This document shows, piece after piece, positions 1 through 6,865 of a stretch of DNA of 35,374 bases. Source of the stretch: Oscillospiraceae bacterium (GTDB lineage Bacteria > Bacillota > Clostridia > Oscillospirales > Oscillospiraceae); NCBI GenBank assembly GCA_031261585.1, contig JAISJJ010000134.1:1-35374 (forward strand). Reading direction: 5' to 3'. The notes under the pieces were generated by a model. That model searched no databases and had not been told where the DNA came from. It saw nothing but the letters and a program-made list of their open reading frames with translations. The position numbers and the translations under genes are program-made. Every line of letters starts with the position of its first letter. The stretch's first letter is position 1.

Positions 1-174
1 GGCGCGTCCTCCCCCTGTCACTTCGTGACATCCCCCTCTGTGAGGGAGACTTTGGACGAGAGATATACGCAACACCGTCCAATCTGCCTCCCTCTCAGAG
101 GGAGGTGCCGTCCGCAGACGGCGGAAGGAGACCGCAATCCCCGTCCTAATTGTCAACTGTCAATTGTCAATTGC
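1..174. repeat. Composite intergenic repeat block downstream of the reductase gene
   Basis: No gene is supported here. Positions 10-52 hold a two-hairpin element (GTCAC-TTC-GTGAC, then CCCTC-TGTG-style arms). Positions 86-130 hold a second one (CCTCCCTC/GAGGGAGG, then GCCGTC-CGCA-GACGGC). Positions 148-174 are heptad repeats (CAATTGA/CAGTTGA on the minus strand) that abut the stop codon of the neighbouring gene. Bases 1-60 are identical to 5060-5119. Confidence 0.85.
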
Positions 175-2163
175 CTACACGTCCCGCGCTATCGTCCACG
201 CTTGACTTGTCGCGGTTATTATGCGGTGCGGCGTTACGCAGTCGCCTATCTGATAGAACTCGGGCGCGCAATTGTGCAGCGCGATGGCTTCGGTGCGGCG
301 CGGTGACTGACCTGCCGCGATGACCACCGTGTCGGCGGGGATTTTGAACTCGCCGCCGTCGTTGCGGCACGTGACACCGCTCGGCGTGATCTCCGTCACC
401 GAGGTGCCGCGATGTATCGTGATGTCGGGCTGACGCAACAGCTCATCGTGCGCGAGCAGGTGCATACCAGCGTCGTCGGACACAAGTGTCGGGAGTTGCT
501 CGATGATCGTAACGGTTTTGCCGAGCGTTCTCAGGTAGATCGCAAGCTCGATACCGACGAGACCGCCGCCGATGACCGCAACGTTCGCGCCCGCTGTTTC
601 GGGTGCGGCGTACAGTGCCGTCGCCTCCGTGACGTTCGCGCCGTTGATGCCCGCAATCGGCGGTATCGACGGCACCGCGCCGAGTGCCGCGAATATCACG
701 TCGGCGTTCAGCGAACGCGCGAGTTCGGGCGTGACCTCGGTGTTCAGCCGTAAATCTATCGGTGCTTTCGCGATACGCCGCGCCTGACGGTCGAGATACT
801 CGTGCAGCCGCTTTTTGAACGGCACGTCCTGCTCACAGCGCAGAACGCCGCCGAGTTTATCCGATTTTTCGCACAGTATGACCTCGTGACCGCGCTCCGC
901 CGCCGTTATCGCCGCCTGCATACCGCCTATGCCGCCGCCCGCGACGAGAACGCGCTTGCGCTCCGTTATAGGGCGCGGAATCTTCGCGTCGCGCTCGAAC
1001 CCTATCTCGGGATTCGTGGCACAGCGCAAACTGCGGATACTGCCCGTGTGTTCGAGACAGGTGTTGCAGCGCAGACACTTGTTGATGTCGTCCTCGCGCC
1101 CCGTGCGCGCTTTCGTCGGCAGATCGGGGTCGGCGAGGGACTGCCGCCCGAGTTCCACGATATCCGCGCGACCCGACGCGATAATATCCTCCATCATCTC
1201 GGGATCGGTGAGCGCGCCGACGGTTGCCACGGGGGTTTTGACGTGTTTCTTGATCTCAGCGGCGTACTTGACGTTGATGCCGTCCTCCATGAACATGCTC
1301 GGGTGCGTTATGACGATCGAGTGGTCGTCCTCGTGGTCGCCCGCCGAGACGTGGATTATATCGACCTTGCCATCAATCGCCTGTGCGAACTTCACGCCGT
1401 AGTCGATGTCGTACCCCGTCGCGCTCGCCTCGGAACCCGAAAAACGGTACTCAATCGGGAAGTTTTTGCCGACATTTTTACGAATACTCTCGATGACGGC
1501 GAGCGGCAGACGCATACAGTTCTCGAAACTGCCGCCCCAGCGGTCTTTTCGCGTGTTGACCGTCGGCGACATGAATTGGCTCAGCAGCCAACCGTGACCG
1601 CCGTGTACCGTGACCATGCCGAAGCCCGCCGATTTTGCCCACGCCGCCGCCTTGCCGAACTTGTCGATGATGCGCAGGATCATCTCCTCGGGCATCTCCA
1701 AAACCTCGCCGTACTTGCCGTTTTCGATGTACACGGGACCGTACAGGTTGCCGCCGAGAACGGTTGACGCGGCGGCGTTTTTCATCGAGTCCGCGCCGTA
1801 GACGCTGCCGTCGGGATACTTCACGAACCGCGCGTACATGCCCGCGTGATTCAGCTCGGCGGACGCGACGGCACCGTGCCGCGTCACGCCTGACGCGATT
1901 GCGGCGAGACCGGGCAGCGTACTGCGATCTTCCAAACGGAGCAGAAACGGGTAGTGCGTACCCGTCTCGTCCTCGACGATGCAGTCGCCGACGGTGACGG
2001 ACGCGAAACCGCCGCGCGCCTTGCGCTCGTAGTAGGCGACCTCGTCAAGGCTCGGCAGATTGTCCTTTGCGACGTTGTAGTAACCCTGCGGTGAGCTGAA
2101 AATGCGGTTGCGGAACACCGCGGAACCAATGGCGAGCGGCTCAAATAAGTGCGGATATTTCAT
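175..2163 (-). CDS. NADH:flavin oxidoreductase / enoate reductase-like Fe-S flavoprotein (2,4-dienoyl-CoA reductase / BaiCD type)
   Basis: The 662-residue protein has the full architecture of the 2,4-dienoyl-CoA reductase / bile-acid enoate reductase group. An N-terminal FMN-binding TIM barrel of the old yellow enzyme family includes VHGGHGWLLSQFMSP and RWGGSFENCMRLP. A linker follows with a 4Fe-4S cysteine set (CLRCNTC plus a Cys 12 residues on). The C-terminal part has FAD (VAGGGIGGMQAA) and NAD(P) (VIGGGLVGIELA) Rossmann motifs. Such enzymes reduce activated C=C bonds in the cytoplasm using NAD(P)H. I chose the ATG at 2163 because AAAGGAGC sits just upstream; the longer open frame only translates repeat DNA. 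It lies 268 bp downstream of the glycyl radical enzyme on the same strand, and the two may act on related substrates. The substrate cannot be read from sequence. The stop codon is followed after one base by heptad repeats. Confidence 0.9.
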   Translation of the reverse strand: MKYPHLFEPLAIGSAVFRNRIFSSPQGYYNVAKDNLPSLDEVAYYERKARGGFASVTVGDCIVEDETGTHYPFLLRLEDRSTLPGLAAIASGVTRHGAVASAELNHAGMYARFVKYPDGSVYGADSMKNAAASTVLGGNLYGPVYIENGKYGEVLEMPEEMILRIIDKFGKAAAWAKSAGFGMVTVHGGHGWLLSQFMSPTVNTRKDRWGGSFENCMRLPLAVIESIRKNVGKNFPIEYRFSGSEASATGYDIDYGVKFAQAIDGKVDIIHVSAGDHEDDHSIVITHPSMFMEDGINVKYAAEIKKHVKTPVATVGALTDPEMMEDIIASGRADIVELGRQSLADPDLPTKARTGREDDINKCLRCNTCLEHTGSIRSLRCATNPEIGFERDAKIPRPITERKRVLVAGGGIGGMQAAITAAERGHEVILCEKSDKLGGVLRCEQDVPFKKRLHEYLDRQARRIAKAPIDLRLNTEVTPELARSLNADVIFAALGAVPSIPPIAGINGANVTEATALYAAPETAGANVAVIGGGLVGIELAIYLRTLGKTVTIIEQLPTLVSDDAGMHLLAHDELLRQPDITIHRGTSVTEITPSGVTCRNDGGEFKIPADTVVIAAGQSPRRTEAIALHNCAPEFYQIGDCVTPHRIITATSQAWTIARDV

Positions 2164-2431
2164 ATAAAAAGCTCCTTTATGGTAGATAATAGATAACGGA
2201 TATGGACGGGAAACGAGGGGCAAACCCCCGCCGCTTGCGAGCGGCACCCCCTTTGCGAAAGGGGGCAGAGTTGGACGAGGGTTGCGGGGACGTTGGATAA
2301 CGGGTTGTAGGGGCGATTAACAATCGCCCGTCCACCGTCCAAACGTCCATCGTCCTCGCCCCCTTTCGGAAAGGGGGTGCCGACCGCAGTCGGCGGGGGT
2401 TTGTTCCCCGTCCAACGTCCCCTCGCGCCTC
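2164..2431. repeat. Intergenic repeat block: two two-hairpin elements around a GGGGCGA hairpin
   Basis: No gene is seen. Positions 2222-2265 and 2358-2402 are two-hairpin elements in opposite orientation. Each has CCCCCTTT/AAAGGGGG arms plus GCCGCT/AGCGGC or GCCGAC/GTCGGC arms. Between them, 2309-2332 is a short hairpin (GGGGCGATT/AATCGCCC) of the family flanked by GTAGGGG. Linkers contain GGACGAGGG and GTCCAA. I see no clear promoter for the downstream reductase gene. Confidence 0.8.
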
Positions 2432-4873
2432 TTACAAACTAAACTCGCTGCGATATATCACGTCGTCCTGAATCGCGTTTGACAGTTGCACGAAATACGC
2501 GGAGAAACCGCCGATGCGCACGACTAAATCGCTGTGTTCCTCGGGTTCGATTTTCGCGGCTTTCAGTTCGGCGGAGCCTACTATGTTGTACTGGATATGC
2601 GAGCCGCCTGCGCGCAGGTACGTCTGCGTGTACGCGATGAGCTTTTCGACGCTGTCCGCGCCCTCCAAAATCGACGCGGAGAACTTCTGGTTCAGCACCG
2701 ACGCGTAGCTCACGTCCGAGAAGCCCGACGCAATCGCGGAGAGCAGCACCGACGTGGGTCCGTTCACGTCGGCACCGCGCATGGGCGACGCGGCACCGTC
2801 GTCGAGCGGTTCGAGCGCGTACCGTCCGTCAGGCAGCGCGCCGACGCCGAGACCGCCGTAGTAGTGCCACGCGAGACCCTCGCGCGCGATGATAAACGGG
2901 CGGTACGGCGCGTTGTCGTACGCCTTGATAATCGCGGCGGAGCGGTCGGACACGGCGCGCACCATGCTGTCGGCGTAATTGTCGGCGTTGCCGTACTTCG
3001 GAGCGTTCAGGCACAGCGCGCGAACGTCCTCGTAACCGTCGAAATTCGCGTCGAGCGCGGTCAGCAGTTCCGCCATTGTGAGCGTTTTGTCCTCGAAAAC
3101 GAGCTTTTTTATCGCGGTGAGCGAGTCGGCGGCGTCGATTATCGCGCGGTCGGACACGCCGTACAGCGAATAGTCGGGGTGCGCGTCCAGCACGTCGCGC
3201 CCGAGTTCGAGACTCGCGTCCAGTCCGAGGACGCTCAGCAGCGGCAGACGCAGATATTGCGGCTGGATTTGCCGCGCGACGGCTCCGAGACGGAACACGC
3301 GGTGCGACAGGAACCTGTGTTGCAGGAAAAACGCCTCGTACAGCTCGTTAAACGTCGTGAACTCGCGCGGATCGCCCGTTTTCAGCCCCGTGAGTTCGCC
3401 GTTGATGTCGCGCCCGTTGTGCAGCGTCATGTGCAGCAGTCCCGCGAGGTTGAACGCGGCGATACCCTCCGCGCCGTAGTGTTCCGCGCGCGTCGGCAGC
3501 GCGGGGTAGACGCAGCCGAGACTGTGCCACGTGACCGCTTCCTCGCGCGGAATCCCGTCGCGCACGTAGCTCTCGACGACGACCTCGTCGTTCTCGAACA
3601 GCGGAATACCGCCGCGCGTCTCGACGTTCGTGCGTATCGCCTTGTCCATGATCCAGTCGGGCGTGTCGTTGTTCCACCGCAGACAGACCGTCGGCGAGGA
3701 CAGTGTCAGCAGTCCGACGACGTGCAGTATCAGGTACGAGAACTCGTTTGATTGGTCGACGTTTTGCGCGTCCTTGCCGCCGACCATGATGTTGTTGATG
3801 CCGAAATTGATCTGGTGCGACTCCTTTTGCGACGACGACGAGACGAACGTCTGCGTCCCCCACCGCCCGATAACGTCCGCGAGTTGCGACGAGATGAGTT
3901 CGAGCGGAACGCCCGCCGCGAGGTCGGCGGTGAAATAGTCGAACAGGTACTGATCCGCGCGTCCCCAGTGCGAGTTGTTCTGAATCGGGTTTTCGAGCAT
4001 CTTCGCGACGTTGCAGAGCACCATCGCCTGCAACGCCTCGCCGAAATTGCGCGCGGGGAACTCAGGCACGCGGCGGCAGTACTCCGCGATTCTCGTGAGC
4101 CGCGCCTTATACTCCGCGTCGTCGGTGTCGCGCGCCATCTGCTCCGCGAGCGCGGCGTAGCGGTTCGCGTGACGGATTACGGCTTCGAGCGTGATGATCG
4201 CGGACTCCCAGAAGTACAGACGCGACACGTCGGCGTCGCCGCCCGCGCGGAACGCGTAGATTTTGGCGCGGCACTCCGCGATATAGCCCGACAGACCGAC
4301 GGCGAGTATCTTTTTCCAGCTCAGCACCGAGGTCGACTGCCCGTAAATCGCGGAATCGAGCGACGGGTCTTTCAGTTTCGCGGCCTCGGCGTTCACCGCC
4401 CAGTCGCCCACGATCTCGTTCCACGCGCGGTACACCATCTCCTGCGCGGAACCGCCCCTGAACACGCGCGCACTCTCCCGCAACGTCTCGACGCTCTCGC
4501 GGTCGAGTTGTACCGCGGCGTCGAGCGTCGCCTGAATCGCGCCGTCGTCGTTCCAGATCGCGGGCATGTAGTCGCCGTTCACGTCGATGCTCGTCGCGCA
4601 ACCGATGACACCTGTCGTCGGGCGGCCGACGATCTCGTCGAACGGGTGAATCTTGATCTCGATGTTGTCCAGCACCTCGGCGACGAGCTTCGCGCGGCGG
4701 ATCTCGATGTCCTCGCCCTCGGTCTCGCGCCACGATTTCACGGTGTAGCGTTCGCGCTCCGCGAAAATGCGCCAGTCCGCGGCTTTCATCGCGTCGCGCC
4801 ACCGCGTGTTGTTAGCGGACAGCGTGAGCGTGTCGATTTTTTTGAGCAGGCTGTTGTCAGGGGTTTTTGCCAT
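2432..4873 (-). CDS. Glycyl radical enzyme, pyruvate formate-lyase-like family (substrate unknown)
   Basis: The 813-residue length and both hallmark loops fit a glycyl radical enzyme. The Cys-loop is SLGCVYPALP with the presumed thiyl Cys454. The C-terminal radical loop is VVRIGGFSAYF with Gly789 as the radical site (family motif RVxG[FYW]). Dehydratase and C-N/C-S lyase members usually read GCxE at the Cys loop. Here position 456 is Tyr, so those activities are not directly supported. Other recognisable family features are the N-terminal FDEIVGRPTTGVIG segment and FENDEVVVESYVRDGIPREEA before the Cys loop. GGAGGT lies 5 bases before the ATG, and a promoter is visible at 4939-4967. Members need a radical SAM activase, and none is encoded in this window. 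Neighbours are a flavin enoate-reductase-like enzyme downstream and a URO-D-like protein upstream, suggesting a catabolic cluster. Confidence 0.88.
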   Translation of the reverse strand: MAKTPDNSLLKKIDTLTLSANNTRWRDAMKAADWRIFAERERYTVKSWRETEGEDIEIRRAKLVAEVLDNIEIKIHPFDEIVGRPTTGVIGCATSIDVNGDYMPAIWNDDGAIQATLDAAVQLDRESVETLRESARVFRGGSAQEMVYRAWNEIVGDWAVNAEAAKLKDPSLDSAIYGQSTSVLSWKKILAVGLSGYIAECRAKIYAFRAGGDADVSRLYFWESAIITLEAVIRHANRYAALAEQMARDTDDAEYKARLTRIAEYCRRVPEFPARNFGEALQAMVLCNVAKMLENPIQNNSHWGRADQYLFDYFTADLAAGVPLELISSQLADVIGRWGTQTFVSSSSQKESHQINFGINNIMVGGKDAQNVDQSNEFSYLILHVVGLLTLSSPTVCLRWNNDTPDWIMDKAIRTNVETRGGIPLFENDEVVVESYVRDGIPREEAVTWHSLGCVYPALPTRAEHYGAEGIAAFNLAGLLHMTLHNGRDINGELTGLKTGDPREFTTFNELYEAFFLQHRFLSHRVFRLGAVARQIQPQYLRLPLLSVLGLDASLELGRDVLDAHPDYSLYGVSDRAIIDAADSLTAIKKLVFEDKTLTMAELLTALDANFDGYEDVRALCLNAPKYGNADNYADSMVRAVSDRSAAIIKAYDNAPYRPFIIAREGLAWHYYGGLGVGALPDGRYALEPLDDGAASPMRGADVNGPTSVLLSAIASGFSDVSYASVLNQKFSASILEGADSVEKLIAYTQTYLRAGGSHIQYNIVGSAELKAAKIEPEEHSDLVVRIGGFSAYFVQLSNAIQDDVIYRSEFSL

Positions 4874-4938
4874 GTCAGACCTCCGTCTCGTTCGGACGCA
4901 AAACGCGCCGAGCGGATTGTTTGTTGTTGATTGTTTGT

Positions 4939-4967
4939 ATTATACATTAAAATCGCAAAATACGCAA
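4939..4967 (-). promoter_or_regulatory. Sigma-70-type promoter for the glycyl radical enzyme gene
   Basis: On the minus strand TTGCGT (4967-4962) is followed after 17 bases by a perfect TATAAT (4944-4939). This gives a leader of about 60 bases before the ATG at 4873. The segment is AT-rich against a GC-rich background. Confidence 0.65.
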
Positions 4968-5248
4968 TACGCGTTTCGCGGATATTAGTGTTGATGTTGA
5001 TTTGGCGGCTTACGACATGACTCGTTTCGCTGCCGCACGTTGGCGTGTGTGCGGGTCTTGGCGCGTCCTCCCCCTGTCACTTCGTGACATCCCCCTCTGT
5101 GAGGGAGACTTTGGACGAGGGATACGTCCATCGTCCAAACCACGCCTCCCTCATAGAGGGAGGTGCCGTCCGCAGACGGCGGAGGGAGACCGCAACTCTC
5201 GTCCAAACCCTCGAAACTGTCAACTGTCAATTGTCAACTGTCAACTAA
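4968..5248. repeat. Composite repeat block and heptad tract between URO-D-like and glycyl radical genes
   Basis: No gene is seen. Positions 5060-5119 repeat bases 1-60 exactly (GTCAC-TTC-GTGAC two-hairpin element). Positions 5145-5190 hold a second element (CCTCCCTC/GAGGGAGG with GCCGTC-CGCA-GACGGC). Positions 5214-5246 are heptads reading CAGTTGA/CAATTGA on the minus strand, just beyond the terminator of the URO-D-like gene. Confidence 0.8.
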
Positions 5249-5277
5249 AAGGACGGCTCATAATCCGAGCCGCCCTT
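5249..5277. terminator. Bidirectional intrinsic terminator
   Basis: AAGGACGGCTC pairs with GAGCCGCCCTT (11 pairs, one wobble) around a 7-base loop. A T-rich run follows on both strands (CCCTTTTATATT on plus, GTCCTTTTAG on minus). It sits about 18 bases after the stop of the URO-D-like gene. Confidence 0.85.
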
Positions 5278-5294
5278 TTATATTCAGCAACCGC

Positions 5295-6284
5295 TCAGAA
5301 CAGCAGACCGCTCATGCGCGCGATCTCCTCCGAGACTTTCTCGTACACGCCGCTGTACGATGTGCCGGGACCGCCCGCGGTGCAGCACGGGATAAAGTAC
5401 AGCGTACCGCAGTCGCGGCAGGTCTTTTCCACGTAGTCCGCGACGAGTTCCGCCGTCCAATGCGGCACATCGACGACACCGTTGTTGATCGCGCCCATGA
5501 ACGACATCTTGCCGCCGTATTTCTTGATCAGCTCGGGTACGTTGTTCGTGTCGAGACACCCCTGAAACACGTCGATACCCACGTCGATCATGTCGGGTAT
5601 CAGCGTCGCGGCGTAGCTGTCCGAGTGGTGGACGACGAGTTCGACACCGCGCGATTTGAAGTACCCGTAAATCTTCTTGTACGACGGGAAAATGAACTCG
5701 CGGAACATCGCGGGCGACAGAAACGTCGATATCTGACTGCCGAAATCGTCGTGGTGGAACACCGCGTCGGGGTGGTAGTTGTCGCAAATCAGCTTCGCGT
5801 AGCGCAGTTCCCACTCGGTCACGCAGTCGATAAGCTCGTGCATCGCCTCGGGCTCCTCGTAGTACGCGATGAGCGCGCCCTCCATGCCCATGAGATAGTG
5901 CGTCATGTCGAACACGCCGGGTGCCATCATCGCCGCTGCGAACACCTCGTTGCGGTCAATTGCGTCGACCGACGGTTTTGCGCGGTCCCACGCCTCCTGA
6001 GGGAAGTCGAGCGACGGGATTTTGATCTGCTCGCGCCACTTCGTCACGTCGCTGATCGCGATATGCTCCGCGTCGTGTACGGGGAACGGACCGGGCATAC
6101 CCTCCGGCCATTGAATCGTCACGCCCCAACCGTTTGTGAACTGTCCGCCGATGCGTAGCTGTCCGTAGCTGCCCGCCGAGTACGGGTCGCCCGAGATGAA
6201 CGTGAGTGCCTCGTACTGGTCGACGAAGCGGTCGGGCTTGCCGCCCCTGAGGGTTTCGAGGAAGTTTTGACGTTTTGTGAGCAT
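5295..6284 (-). CDS. Uroporphyrinogen decarboxylase (URO-D/MtaA/CmuA) family protein
   Basis: The 329-residue protein has the TIM-barrel pattern of the URO-D superfamily, which includes corrinoid methyltransferases. N-terminal TKRQNFLETLRGGKPDR is typical of the superfamily. FHHDDFGSQ follows at about 177-184, VVHHSDSYAATLIPDMIDVG near 218-237, and CCTAGGPG near 300. In methyltransferase members a His-x-Cys zinc motif lies where this protein reads H220-S-D, so zinc binding may differ. It is unlikely to be haem uroporphyrinogen decarboxylase itself, since no haem genes are near. The ATG at 6284 was chosen over an upstream one because AAAGGTG precedes it at a suitable distance. It may supply or modify the substrate of the downstream glycyl radical enzyme, but that is inference. 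No corrinoid protein gene is in the window. Confidence 0.85.
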   Translation of the reverse strand: MLTKRQNFLETLRGGKPDRFVDQYEALTFISGDPYSAGSYGQLRIGGQFTNGWGVTIQWPEGMPGPFPVHDAEHIAISDVTKWREQIKIPSLDFPQEAWDRAKPSVDAIDRNEVFAAAMMAPGVFDMTHYLMGMEGALIAYYEEPEAMHELIDCVTEWELRYAKLICDNYHPDAVFHHDDFGSQISTFLSPAMFREFIFPSYKKIYGYFKSRGVELVVHHSDSYAATLIPDMIDVGIDVFQGCLDTNNVPELIKKYGGKMSFMGAINNGVVDVPHWTAELVADYVEKTCRDCGTLYFIPCCTAGGPGTSYSGVYEKVSEEIARMSGLLF

Positions 6285-6316
6285 ATTAGCCGCACCTTTC
6301 GATGTTTTTTGTGTAT

Positions 6317-6345
6317 ATTGTAGCACATAGCGCGCGCGGTGTCAA
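6317..6345 (-). promoter_or_regulatory. Near-consensus promoter for the URO-D-like gene
   Basis: On the minus strand a perfect TTGACA (6345-6340), a 17-base spacer and TACAAT (6322-6317) give a strong sigma-70-type promoter. A leader of about 25 bases precedes the start at 6284. The -35 box lies inside the edge of a CAATTGA heptad tract. Confidence 0.8.
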
Positions 6346-6865
6346 TTGATAGTGGACAGGTGATAGTGGACAGTTGAGAGTTGACAGTTGATAGTGGGAG
6401 ACGAGGATTACGGCGTTGGACGAGGGACAAACCCCCGCCGACTGCGGTCGGCACCCCCTTTCCGAAAGGGGGCAAGGACGGGGGACGAGGGACGTTTGGA
6501 CGGGGTTCTCCCTCCGCCGTCTGCGGACGGCACCCCCTTTCCGAAAGGGGGCAGGGTTTGGACGTGGGTTACGTGTCCTCCTTCCGCCGCCTTTCGGCGG
6601 CACCTCCCTCTATGAGGGAGGCTTGGACGGTGCGTTCCCCAAATGCCTCCCTCTCAGAGGGAGGTGCCGTCCGCAGACGGCGAAGGGAGACCCCGTCCCT
6701 CGTCCAACGTCCCCCGCGTAACCCTCGTCCAACCTTGCCCCCTTTCGGAAAGGGGGTGCCGCTCGCAAGCGGCGGGGGTTTGCCCCCGTCCAAGCCCTCG
6801 TCTCCCGTCCCTCGCTCTAACCTCTGACATCTAACCTCTAACCTCTGCAAAAAAAGGACACACAT
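6343..6865. repeat. Dense repeat array between divergent URO-D-like and topoisomerase genes
   Basis: About 520 bases with no gene. Positions 6343-6398 are heptads and degenerate heptads (CAATTGA, CAGTTGA, TAGTGGA) on the plus strand. At least five two-hairpin elements follow in both orientations at about 6426-6472, 6511-6560, 6580-6630, 6644-6690 and 6737-6783. Their second stems are GCCGAC/GTCGGC, GCCGTC/GACGGC, GCCGCC/GGCGGC, GCCGTC/GACGGC and GCCGCT/AGCGGC. Near the end TCTAACC words repeat (6815-6847). I found no convincing promoter for the downstream plus-strand gene. Confidence 0.85.

Noticed and set aside
2164-2247. N-terminal extension of the reductase to an upstream ATG
   Set aside because: The extra residues are translated repeat DNA, while AAAGGAGC precedes the ATG at 2163.
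2534-4930. Two plus-strand open frames of about 400 codons opposite the glycyl radical enzyme
   Set aside because: Both are rich in Arg, Val and His with no recognisable motif, and they mirror a gene with intact catalytic loops.
6343-6783. Possible CRISPR array
   Set aside because: Repeats are irregular in spacing, occur in both orientations, and are hairpin modules with no unique spacers of constant length; no cas genes are present.
6381-6834. Overlapping short ORFs in the repeat array before the topoisomerase gene
   Set aside because: They translate the hairpin repeats (words such as PLSERGC and SLIEGGAV) and recur wherever the repeat occurs, in all frames.
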